A DNA stretch of 64,000 nucleotides from assembly GCA_003988855.1 (NCBI GenBank), contig QYAI01000054.1, positions 124,001 to 188,000 of the forward strand. Reading direction: 5' to 3'. The stretch is from Arachnopeziza araneosa (taxonomy: Eukaryota; Ascomycota; Leotiomycetes; Helotiales; Arachnopezizaceae). Made by a program: the position numbers and the translations under genes. Within the stretch, counting starts at the first letter, position 1; the number at the start of each line of letters is the position of its first letter. Shown here piece by piece: positions 33,467 to 43,145 of this stretch. Under the pieces are notes generated by a model, which was not told the DNA's origin, did no database searches, and saw only the letters and a program-made list of their open reading frames with translations.

Positions 33467-34873
33467 TCAGCTTTTCACTTCCTGCTTCGCATCTTCTGCT
33501 GCTTTCTCCTTGTCAGCCTTCTCTTTCGCGGCTTTTTCCTTGTCAACCTTCTCCCTCTCGGCCCTCTCCCTGTCGGCCCTCTCTTGTGCTTCTTTCCATT
33601 CTGCTACCTTCTTTTGGGCAGCGTCCAATTCAGCTCGTTCTCTGTCTTCTCGTTCCCTATCAATGCGTTCCCTTTCCCTATTGTCGTCATCCTCAATTCG
33701 TTTCCTGTCTTCTTCCTCTTTGATTCCAATGAGCCTCTGCTTCTCCTCTTCGGGCAACGTAGGAAAAGCCAGTGTGTCAGCGTCCCATTTATCAACGCAT
33801 TCCTTTTTCCAATTGCACGCCTCCACCTCACCATATGCCGGGTGGTTATGTCGAGGATGGGTCTTTGGCCATTTCGAAGCATGGTAATGATGCTTTACTA
33901 ATGCTGTCTTAGCATCATGAGTTCCGGAATCCGAATGGCCTTGACCTGCCGCAAAAGCTTCGACGGTAAGCACGAGAATTCCACCGACAAGCTTTGTTTC
34001 GATCATGTCGTGAAACTGCTGCCATTGGATGTTCTCGCCGGTACGATCTCGCATGTCTGAAAGAATAGCCTCAGTGAACGCTGATGGACCAGTGCCGGTG
34101 ATGACCTCATCGAAATCTAAGGTCAGGTTTGCGATTGGGACATGCTGCTGCACCGCAAGACGATTCAGCCAGTTGATGATGTTGTCGATTAGCTGCATCA
34201 TGACGGGAAGTCTCGGTTTACACATGAAGGTCCATTGGCAAAATGATTTGGATTTTGGGCCAAGAATCGGATGCTGAGCCCAATCAGGCATATCGATTTC
34301 GACACCAATAATCATGTCGATGTCCTTCTCCTGCCATCTCTCCGGTATGAATCGCTCAATCGGTCGGATTGCTTCAACATCGATATCAGCGTACAGACCA
34401 CCTTCAACGTACATGATTAGATATCGCAGAAGATCTGCCTTGATGATTCTAGCCGTTAGGGTTCGGTAGGCATGGACAATATCTTGTCGATTGAGTCCTC
34501 CAGGGCCGAAATGGGTTTCCACATAGTCCATATCATTGCCGTCTGTTAACATCTCGTATCTGTGGCCGGGGTTCTTGGTGACCCAGGTCCTCGCTCGATT
34601 CAAGTCTCTCTCCTCGAGATCTAGGACGTCAGTCTTCCATGTTTGCCATACTTTTCGGGGGAATTTGGTGCCTGTTACAGGGTAAGGGTTGAAAGAGAAA
34701 TGTCGTCGAAACACTTCACCACCGGGGAGGGAGTTTCCAAGTGAGTGGATTGTCGACAGAAACAGAATGATGAGTATGCACGCGAGGTAGAGAGGTGGAA
34801 TTCGTCGAACACCAGCTGTCCGCCGCATACATTTCAGGAGAGCGCCTCCGTATTGCGCTACCGTTCCGAGCAT
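33467..34873 (-). CDS. GT32-family (OCH1-like) glycosyltransferase with charged C-terminal tail, 468 residues
   Basis: The start is the ATG at 34873-34871 (MLGTVAQYGGALLKCMRRTA); an alternative ATG at 34828 would remove 15 residues. A type II membrane anchor (PLYLACILIILFLSTI, about 27-42) places the enzyme in the Golgi lumen. KFPRKVWQTWK, the helix ARIIKADLLRYLIMYVEGGLYAD and the metal-binding DxD (ADIDVE, about 163-165) define the OCH1/GT32 sugar-transferase domain, which typically adds alpha-1,6-mannose or a related sugar. The last 90 or so residues are a Glu/Lys/Arg-rich, probably helical tail (AERADRERAEREK-type heptads) ending KQEVKS, which OCH1 proteins do not normally carry. Confidence 0.9.
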   Translation of the reverse strand: MLGTVAQYGGALLKCMRRTAGVRRIPPLYLACILIILFLSTIHSLGNSLPGGEVFRRHFSFNPYPVTGTKFPRKVWQTWKTDVLDLEERDLNRARTWVTKNPGHRYEMLTDGNDMDYVETHFGPGGLNRQDIVHAYRTLTARIIKADLLRYLIMYVEGGLYADIDVEAIRPIERFIPERWQEKDIDMIIGVEIDMPDWAQHPILGPKSKSFCQWTFMCKPRLPVMMQLIDNIINWLNRLAVQQHVPIANLTLDFDEVITGTGPSAFTEAILSDMRDRTGENIQWQQFHDMIETKLVGGILVLTVEAFAAGQGHSDSGTHDAKTALVKHHYHASKWPKTHPRHNHPAYGEVEACNWKKECVDKWDADTLAFPTLPEEEKQRLIGIKEEEDRKRIEDDDNRERERIDREREDRERAELDAAQKKVAEWKEAQERADRERAEREKVDKEKAAKEKADKEKAAEDAKQEVKS

Positions 34874-36271
34874 TCTTGCAAAGATTGTGACCCTCTCCAG
34901 AAGCAAATTGTGAAAAGAGAAGTATGGAAGGCAGAGCAGGATGTGGCATGCTAATAATGAAAAGTTTACCTACACAGACAAGGGCAGGCTAGAGGCCAAG
35001 CACGATGACAAGATAGGAGCGAAACTACCTATAGAAAGCCCGAAACTACTGTATGGGCCTGTTCACTAGAACTGGACTTGGGAGCTACTGATAGCGAATA
35101 GCGGGGGTCCCCTCTTTGGTCGATGGCATGGACAACGCAGAGGAAAAGGAGATGAATGCATTTCCGACCTGATCCCGGCCGTTGCTAATCCAACCCGAAC
35201 TGCTAGAGGCTCTGAGCACAAGCAAGCCCCCCTCGGCCGCTGTGGACGCCAGACAGAGATACGGAGCACTAGCCTCTGCTACGACATGGGATTGGCTAGC
35301 TCCTCAGCCCGGATTCTTATTTGAGATTTCTTGGAACGCTCATCTTACCGTCCGTTGGGCAAGGTTTGCCATTCGCAACTTTGTTTTGCGCGCTTGAAAC
35401 GAAAGCCGTCTGCACATGCAACGAATAATGCTGTCAAGCTGAAAAGAGGGTTACAAGTCCTACAGCATGAGAGTGTGTTTGGGAGCCATCATTGGGCGGC
35501 CTGTTCCAGGGGCGCTGTAGAACTGTTGTTGGTGAATGGATTGCCGAATCTGGTGGCGTCACATTTCCGCTGCACAGTCGGGGGCCCCGGCTCGCCTCCT
35601 CAGGAGAAGAAAGGAGAACCTCAGGGCCACCAAGGCCCTAACTTATGTACACTCAGAATCAGAAGGTCGATGGTGGACTACCTACGTACAATAAGCATAT
35701 GCAGGAGAGTCTGTCATAGGCTGTGGCGGCCCACCACCATGGGTTGTGATCCGTTCGATCGTCCAGTGCGGAACCCGAAATGAGGAATTCTTGCGCATTT
35801 AGTCCAACCAGTTTTGCAAACGCATTCGCATGCATCTGCCCTCCTTTCCCAATTCCCGACTTCCTAGGTACAATACAACTTCAGTATAATCCCCGCCCTC
35901 CCCCGCATTCAATTTCTTTCGACCTCGGAATCCTTCTTAACATGAGACTTTGATTTTCGACATCCTTCTGGCTTGTGATTATTCTGGGGAATCGCTGAAT
36001 CTTTCGTTTGGAGCCGAGTGTATTGGTGCGACTCGTTTGCCGTACTAGGCTGTCCATTGTTCGAAACTCGTTTCATCCATCATTTCTGTTTCAATAATAT
36101 ACTTTTTTTGCGAGACATTCTTTCTCTTTGCGAGGTCCATTCTTTAACGAAACCTTCTTCGGGAGGAGCTTGAGTCTTGCGTATATTATTCTGCCACCCG
36201 CCATAATTTGAGGACGGATCGCTTCCGAATAGGAGGAGGTGGTGCAGGCACACTCTCTCGATCCTTTCCCA
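34874..36271. promoter_or_regulatory. divergent intergenic region between GT32 and the acyltransferase
   Basis: A 1.4-kb region with mixed GC-rich (35,500-35,650) and pyrimidine-rich (35,880-36,190) parts; the latter is probably the leader of the acyltransferase. Short frames on both strands lack motifs. Confidence 0.4.
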
Positions 36272-37750
36272 ATGCCGTCTCCTACCTACGAAAGCATACT
36301 CGAGAACGGGGACTATGGAGTGGAAATCAAGACAAGTTTCCGGCCAGAAATACCAATTCGGAGTCCCGGATGGCAGGAAAATGTATCAACTGTTTGGGAG
36401 GCGGTGCGACCTTCGATATTAACTCCAAAAGGAGACGCCAAAGAACCACCACTACGTCGCACGGCATATCTTGATGGGTTGAGAGGCTTTGCAGCTTTTT
36501 TGGTATACTGGGGACATCATCAACTTTGGGCCCGCGATGTTATTGGGGCTGGAGCTATTCTGGAGAATGCGTACGGATACGAAAACCGATGGTATTTCTG
36601 CTGCTTGCCCGGAATTCGAATCTTCTTCTCTGGCGGTCATTTTGCCGTCACTGTCTTCTTCGTTATTTCGGGATACGTACTATCAACTAAACCTTTGAGC
36701 CTGATACAGTCAGGAGAGTATCTGAAATTATCAGACAACCTCGGCTCCGCGCTTTTCAGACGTTGGCTTCGGCTTTATATCCCAGTTATAGCTACAACTT
36801 TTTTATTCATGACCTCCTGGCATATGTTCGGTCTCTGGACTGCAACTCCAGAGCACAAGAAGACCTATTTCCTCGAGGTATGGAATTACTACATCGAGTT
36901 CAAAAACTTTAGTTTTGCTTTCAAAACTGGTGGAGAGGGATGGTTTTCCTACAACTTCCATACCTGGTCCATTCCTGTCGAATTCAGAGGATCACTTATC
37001 GTTTACACCGCTCTTGCAGCATTCGCACGATGTACGCGAAACGCCAGATTGTGGTGCGAATTAGGCTTAGTGTATTACTTTATGTACATTGTCGATGGAG
37101 CACACTACAGCATGTTCATGGCTGGTGTGCTGCTTAGCGACTTGGATCTCCTAGCCATGAAAGACAACCTCCCCTCATTCTTCTCCCGATTTGATCAATA
37201 CAGAAAATCCATCTTCTACACCATGTTTGTCATAGGAATCTATCTCGGTGGTGTCCCGAGCAACAAACGCGAGATTAAAATTTTGAGAGCATCGCCAGGA
37301 TGGAAATGGTTGAGTTATCTGACACCACAGGCCGTATTTGACTACAAGTGGTTCTATCTCTTTTTCGCGGCCATCTTTACAGTCTCCTCTATCCCTCGGA
37401 TCCCTACCCTCAAGAGATTCTTTGAAACTCGATTCTGCCAATATCTAGGTCGGATCTCGTTTTCTTTCTACCTCGTTCATGGTCCTGTACTGTGGATTTT
37501 AGGAGATAGGTTGTACGTTGGTGCTGGATGGGCTAGAGAAGTTCACGGAGCAGCGCTCCCTAATTGGATCAACGCGTTCCCAATGTCGAAAGCCGGACCG
37601 CTGGGACTGGAATTCAGTTTCTTGGTCCCGCATCTGATTATTCTGCCTGTTACTCTATGGTTGGCGGAGGTTGTCACAAGGGTGATTGATGATCCTAGCG
37701 TGAAATTTGCACAGTGGTTGTATAAGAGAACACTTGGACAGAGACCATGA
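36272..37750 (+). CDS. acyltransferase-3 family membrane protein, 492 residues
   Basis: The start is the ATG at 36272 (MPSPTYESILENGDYGVEIK); the frame continues upstream only through non-ATG triplets. The family entry motif RRTAYLDGLRGFAAFLVYWGHHQ (about 80-100) contains the catalytic His. It is followed by FFSGGHFAVTVFFVISGYVL, RRWLRLYIPVIATTFLF and about eight further membrane segments. YLGRISFSFYLVHGPVLWIL is the conserved C-terminal pair. Acyltransferase-3 enzymes transfer acyl groups across or within membranes to sugars or small molecules; fungal members are mostly uncharacterised. There are no introns. Confidence 0.92.
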   Translation: MPSPTYESILENGDYGVEIKTSFRPEIPIRSPGWQENVSTVWEAVRPSILTPKGDAKEPPLRRTAYLDGLRGFAAFLVYWGHHQLWARDVIGAGAILENAYGYENRWYFCCLPGIRIFFSGGHFAVTVFFVISGYVLSTKPLSLIQSGEYLKLSDNLGSALFRRWLRLYIPVIATTFLFMTSWHMFGLWTATPEHKKTYFLEVWNYYIEFKNFSFAFKTGGEGWFSYNFHTWSIPVEFRGSLIVYTALAAFARCTRNARLWCELGLVYYFMYIVDGAHYSMFMAGVLLSDLDLLAMKDNLPSFFSRFDQYRKSIFYTMFVIGIYLGGVPSNKREIKILRASPGWKWLSYLTPQAVFDYKWFYLFFAAIFTVSSIPRIPTLKRFFETRFCQYLGRISFSFYLVHGPVLWILGDRLYVGAGWAREVHGAALPNWINAFPMSKAGPLGLEFSFLVPHLIILPVTLWLAEVVTRVIDDPSVKFAQWLYKRTLGQRP

Positions 37751-37949
37751 TAAAAGATTGCATATTAGGAACTTGCATTGGGATAGGAGTTTTTTCATGT
37801 AAGCATAGATCTATTGTTTTCTAATAGTGAAGACTTCGCTGGTCATAGGAGGTTGATGAGAGGAGTTACGGTTGTCTATACCAAGACATACATACAATGA
37901 AGTTTTGTTCACGTCAACATTTACCAAGTACGATCAATCAGCTTACAAT

Positions 37950-38756
37950 CTACCACTGAAGAATCCCGTCCTTATTCACAAACTTCCCAACATCTTGATC
38001 TCTCCCACCCTCCACAATCTTCAAAATCCCCCTCGCACTATCCTTCGGATCGCCAGCACCATTCTTCCTCCGCTGCTCCAAGCCCGCCTCCCCCATGCGA
38101 CTCAGGTCCGTAACCACGTATCCAGGACAATACGTCCAGACCTTGACTCCCTTGGGTCCCAACGCCTGCACATTGCACGCCGCCAGCATGTTCAACGCCG
38201 CCTTGCTCATCCGATAGGCCACAGCGGGTAGCGCATAATACGGGCTCTTGGGATCGCTCTTGGCTGCAATACTGCCCAACTCCGACGTCACATAGATGAG
38301 GCGCGCATTCCTGCTCTTCAGCAACAACGGCGTGAAGGTCTCGGTCATGACCGCCGGGCCAAACGTGTTCGTCTCGAACGTCTCGCGCAGGGAGGCCAGC
38401 AGCTTGGGCGAGTGCGAGATGATCCCGGCGTTGTTGATCAGCACGTCGAGGTGTGGGTAGGTCGTCGAGACCGTCTCGTATAGCGAGGTGATGCTCGACT
38501 CCGAGGTCACGTCTAAGGGCAGGACGGAGAAAGATCCCCCTGGGTGCTCGGAGCGGAGCGTGCTGAGGGCGGTTTCGCCCCGGGACGAATCGCGCGAGGT
38601 TATGATTATGTGGTAGTTTGGCGAAGCGGCGGCGAGGATGGCGGCGGTTTGGTAGCCAATACCAGTGTTGCCTCCTGTTGAGGGTCAGTTCAGGAAAGGA
38701 TATCTGCAGAGGAAGTCATGCGTACCTGTGATGAGGACGATGGTCTTTGAATCCAT
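37950..38756 (-). CDS. short-chain dehydrogenase/reductase, 251 residues
   Basis: Exon 1 (38756-38726) encodes MDSKTIVLIT. A 51-nt intron (38725-38675) joins it to GGNTGIGYQTAA in exon 2 (38674-37950). The nucleotide-binding motif is thus TGGNTGIG, split by the intron. Downstream come VLINNAGI (the NNAG motif), a Ser in LIYVTSELGS and the catalytic YRMSK (YxxxK), all in classical SDR order. TYCPGYVVTDLS is the usual post-active-site block. Coenzyme preference and substrate are unknown. The gene is distinctly GC-rich and C-ending in codon use compared with its neighbours. Confidence 0.93.
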
Positions 38757-39676
38757 TTTGGAGTTTTTTTGGTTTGTTTGTGCAGGTGAGATATTGTTTG
38801 AGTATAGAGGAACCGTTGAAAGATGAGAACAACAAAATTTTGCTCGGATTCTTTTAGAAAATATACTTTGGTTAAAGCCAACTTGGCCATGGACATTATA
38901 CTTTAAGTCCGAGGTCGCTAATTCCGAGTTTGCGGAGAAGACTCTGGATTTTAAATATGTATGGAGACCATGAGATTATCAAACCTGCTTAGAAATATTA
39001 CTAAATTGAAGGCGTGAATGTGGATACTCTCTCTTTACGTTGGAATCCTGAGGTATGTGGTAGTTTTGGACATGAAGTTAAGATCTTACTTCTCGTCGCG
39101 TGTGAGACGACTTTCTTCCATCACAAGAATACTCCCTGTAACATTTCCAATTTCCATAAGCAGACTGCCGAATAATCTTTGCACTGATCACTGAGTTTGG
39201 GCGGTTGGAGAACAGTAATTGTAAATGATATTCCCTAACCCATCGAAATAGCTCGGAGCCTGTCTTCAACTACGTGCCTCACTGAATTTCTTCCAAGTTG
39301 AATTTCTTCAGTTTTCTTCTTCTACCCTTGATCATCTTTATTGTCAAGTAATAGTATTCGACAACGGTTGTGTGATGAGATGAAAGGAATAGAAAAAATG
39401 TTCAAGCATATCCATGGACAGAAACGGGAAACAACGTGTTTGTGCAATCTCCTACTGAGATGTCAGAGTCTTGATATTGGCTGAATTAGTAATTCGTCCT
39501 TAATGTACATAGAGTATTTGAGACAAAATTGAAATATGGGTATTACATCATCATCATCTCATACTTTACCTCCCAATGGACATGGTGCTGTATTGCGTCC
39601 TTAGCGTGGCAGAGAACATATAGTCCAAAGTAGGGACTATTCGACAAGTTGTGATCATCTCAAGCACCAGGAACTT
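38757..39676. other. intergenic: SDR promoter side and Cx9C gene 3' flank
   Basis: A 920-bp AT-rich spacer; no gene was recognised. Confidence 0.55.
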
Positions 39677-40713
39677 TCAACGGGCCCCAAATATAGAGAC
39701 AAACTTGTCTTGAAGGGTCTCCTTGCCTGCCACCTGTCGTTGCTTTCGTTCCTCGCGCTGCTTTTCGTATATGGTATCTAGCTGTTGAGCAACATGTTCG
39801 CCAGCTCGCAGCTCCGCCTTGATAGCTCTTTCTTCGATCTCCCGTTCTTGAGGGGGAAGTCCCTTTAACCTCTCCTTGAATTTTTCTTGCACCGATGGCT
39901 TAAGATCTGAGGGTCTTAGTAGCCCATCATCGACATCCTTTTCCACTGCTTCAGTTGCAGCTGTCATTGTAAATTTAGGTCTCTGAGACATGAGAGGTGG
40001 AAAAGATGGTATAGGTCTTCCTTCTGTCTTGGCCGTTTCGATTTCCTTCTCCTGATCTAACATTCGGTGGTATAAAGTGTCGGCGTGCATTTGAATTTGT
40101 TCGTCGACTTCGGCAGGTCGATCCAGGGACGATAGGTAACCTAGTGCTTTTAAGAATTTCTGCAGAAGAAATTAGTATACGAAATATTCTCAATTGTAGA
40201 CCCTGAACCCACTGATTGCATTTCATGACACCTCTTCAAGGACCGATTCTCCGTCCGGCATAAAGTCATTCTGGCAGCGAAACCTCCATTTCGAAAGCAT
40301 TCGCTGACTTCCATCTGTTCAAAGGCACAATTTTCTAGAGCAGCCTTCCCTATTTCTGCACGTCTATACTTAAACCCTTCAATCACATCTGTGATCTTCT
40401 CCTGGTCTGACTTGACTTCGTTTTCTACCTCTGACAAAGGTTTGTAGGTCGCCCAAAGATCGGCATATCTGCCATCCTGATACTGACTCGGCGCTGCAAC
40501 TCTCTTCGGCGCAACGGATTGAGAATCTGTCGTGCTTTGCGCCTCAGGAGAGGTTGTGGTATTTGAAGCGGCTGGCTTGGCAGGTGGATTTGAATCGTAT
40601 TGAACGGGCGATTCTTTCTTTAAAAATTCCCGCAGGCTTGGATCAAGATCCTGGAGTGGATCTTGAGATTTGCTTCCATCTTTATCATCCGATGAGCCCC
40701 AAAACCAGCCCAT
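39677..40713 (-). CDS. twin-Cx9C (CHCH-type) protein, 327 residues
   Basis: Exon 1 is 40713-40213, a 53-nt intron 40212-40160, and exon 2 40159-39677, in phase 0, which joins HEMQS to KFLKALGYLS. The start is MGWFWGSSDDKDGSK. A CAFEQMEVSEC / CRTENRSLKRC pair, each Cys-x9-Cys and separated by FRNGGFAARMTL, forms a CHCH-like helical hairpin near residues 128-160. Twin-Cx9C proteins are usually imported into the mitochondrial intermembrane space by the Mia40 relay. This protein is much longer than most, with a Pro/Ser/Thr-rich N-terminal region and a charged helical C-terminal half (QQLDTIYEKQREERKQRQ). Function is not known to me; a respiratory-chain assembly role is inference. Confidence 0.87.
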
Positions 40714-40955
40714 TGTTGCTGCTGGGAAGCAGATTCTACGTTTTTGTAGGTGTGGTGAAGTTCATGAAATGATCAGCTTCAGCCTTGGCGCGATTGAACA
40801 TCAAGGCTCCGTGCGCAAGAGCCCATCATCACCATAATTCATAGGAAAGAAAAGGCCAATGTCACTCAATGGTATAAGACAGAATGCTTTAACTTCATTT
40901 TAATTCAATTACCGACCACCAAAGATTATCCTAATAGGTCCTATGTACTGCATAC

Positions 40956-42002
40956 TCAAGCGATTGGCGCTCCAAGAAGGCCGAGGTATTGCTTAACAAC
41001 GCTCTTGACCTGCTCTTCGTAGCTCTGGAACTTGAAGCCAAAGACCTTCTCTGTGCGACTTGCATCAACCTTCGTTCGCTTGGTTGCAGCCGTACCGTTA
41101 TTTGGAAGGATACCATTTTTGACCGCCTCTGGGAAATTCCTATTGACGATTTCAATTGCCTCCTCCCATCTAGTACCTCGGGCGCCCTCAGAAACGGCCA
41201 AGAAGTTCTGGTTGCCTTCAATCTTTGGATTCAACGCTTCAACATGAACCCTTGCGACATCCTCAACGTGAATGCTGGTGCTGGGCACCGCTCCCCATCC
41301 ACTATCTTTGCCAAGAACTTGAGCAAAAGCAGCGGAAACTGTGCCGTCAGAGATCTTCTCGGGGTCGGTGATGGTTTCATTATCACCAACGACGAATGAT
41401 GGCATGACGTTTATGACGTCCCATTCAGTGTGGTTGTCTTCTACAAACTTTTTTGTAGCGAGCAGGGCACGGACTTTGCTTGCAGAATAGGCTTCAAAGA
41501 TATGATTGTACGGACCAGCTGGAAACGGTATCTCGTATTTGTCGTCGAAGACAGTATCGACTTCCTTGGCGATAAATTCTTCCCAAGGAATGATGGCTAC
41601 CTCGGACGATGTGATGACGATTCTCTTGACACCGGGTGTTTTGTAGGCCGCCTCAAGGATCGAAGTTGTTCCTTTAAGAGCCGGAGCAATCATTTCACTC
41701 TCATATTGATCCGGGGTGAAGCCTTCACCTTTAACGACTGGGGAGGCGAGATGGATGATGTATTTTACTCCTTTGGTGGCCTCACCGTAGGCATTGTCCG
41801 CTAAAATGTCAGGAACGATGGCAAAGGTAAGTCGAGATCCAGGATTGATCGCTTTGACTGTTGGAGTTGCGAGAATTACTTCTGCTTTTGCTTGGGATCG
41901 AACTGCTGCACGGACAGAGTATCCTGCCTTGAGAGCGAGGTGGATGACTTTGATACCGATCAGGCCGGTTCCTCCAGTGACGAGAACGAGATCTCCGGAC
42001 AT
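40956..42002 (-). CDS. NAD(P)-dependent reductase of the dihydroflavonol-4-reductase/GRE2 type, 348 residues
   Basis: An intronless frame starts at the ATG at 42002-42000. The Rossmann motif VTGGTGLIG (8-16), an Arg-bearing VRSQAKAE, the strand HLASPVV (84-90), VITSSEVA (Ser) and the catalytic pair Y172-x-x-x-K176 (AYSASK) are in extended-SDR order. GRE2-like enzymes reduce ketones and aldehydes such as methylglyoxal or 3-methylbutanal, with NADPH. The Arg after the second strand favours NADP but is not decisive. Length is normal. Confidence 0.93.
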   Translation of the reverse strand: MSGDLVLVTGGTGLIGIKVIHLALKAGYSVRAAVRSQAKAEVILATPTVKAINPGSRLTFAIVPDILADNAYGEATKGVKYIIHLASPVVKGEGFTPDQYESEMIAPALKGTTSILEAAYKTPGVKRIVITSSEVAIIPWEEFIAKEVDTVFDDKYEIPFPAGPYNHIFEAYSASKVRALLATKKFVEDNHTEWDVINVMPSFVVGDNETITDPEKISDGTVSAAFAQVLGKDSGWGAVPSTSIHVEDVARVHVEALNPKIEGNQNFLAVSEGARGTRWEEAIEIVNRNFPEAVKNGILPNNGTAATKRTKVDASRTEKVFGFKFQSYEEQVKSVVKQYLGLLGAPIA

Positions 42003-43145
42003 TTTGTTTATTGTATTTGGAATTGGTGAAGTTGTTGAAGTGTGGTCAAAGTGATGATGATGACTTTGTCTTGGGTAAGGCTGAAGAGGTTGGAATGATG
42101 GTTATGGTGAATGAATACTGTTCTCAGCTCTACGAAGCCTTTCTTTATATCCTCCTCTTCATTTCTTTCATCCCTTCCCTTCCCATCTATTACTTTGTCA
42201 TCACAATGCTTTCGATAATGCAACTCTCTTCTGGCACATTCCTGCCAAAAGTGCCGGAAGGGTGTTGCGCGCGAAACACATTACTGCTGATAAACTTATC
42301 GCGTGCGTAAGGTCCTTTGAGGTCGGGCTGAACAATCCCATGATATCACCAAGCGCGCAAGACGTTTATTTCTTATTTGGGAAAATCGTGGCGAGGACTA
42401 TTGGTCAGTTGCTGCTTGGCGGAAGCAGGCACGTTCAGTAATCGGCTCGTCTTGCAGTGCAGGTGCAGCTGCAGCTCACCACCTCGGTAATGAGGCACAG
42501 CACAGCACTCGCGGCTTTATTTTTGATTGCGATGCTTGGAAGCGTTATGAGATCATAGTGCTTACTCATTATGATGGTTCTATTCATTTCTGATCAATCG
42601 ATATGGAACTTATGCGAGTGGAGAGTGTTAAGTTTATTCACTCAGGCCGAGACAGCTGACAGCTACGAAGTGCATTAATGCCGAAGGGATGCTTTGCCTA
42701 TTCTTGTACAGAGCTCCGTTCGGCGTGGGCATTTCCGCTTCCATTGTGTATTCCTTTCACATTTGGTGTGAAATGACGATATCCGGAATTCTTCTCATCT
42801 TTATCATTGCTGGCTTCATTGGTCTAATAGATCCATGGTATCATTGTACGGCAAAGCACGAGCGTTCCTCGGGCATAATATTCGAAGTATACCAGATCTG
42901 TACAGAAATCCTCTAATCAATATGTAACAACTGTAGTCCGAAATAAAACCTCTATATCCATGCCCCAGGGTATCTGTATTAGACAAATGGTCTTGTACGC
43001 CTCAAACTCCGTGTTGAATCCGACTTGGCGTTCAGTTAGCCAAACTAAATCATCCCTTTTTCGTTATTCGATTTTCCTCCAGAACTCTTGGTGCCCGGCG
43101 TAAGCGCCATTTGCATGATACATTATTGTTATTCGCCGTATTATC
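42003..43145. other. intergenic: reductase promoter side and DUF3176 3' flank
   Basis: A 1.1-kb spacer. A 75-codon hydrophobic frame at 42689-42916 begins with ATG but shows no family motif; it is most likely chance. TC-rich sequence next to the reductase start is its probable leader. Confidence 0.5.

Noticed and set aside
33329..33901. 190-codon plus-strand frame
   Set aside because: Antisense to the repetitive tail of the GT32 gene; its hydrophobic look comes from GAG/AAG-type codons read backwards.
36272..42002. Possible secondary-metabolite cluster (acyltransferase, SDR, reductase)
   Set aside because: No PKS, NRPS, terpene synthase or P450 core, and unrelated housekeeping-like genes are interspersed.
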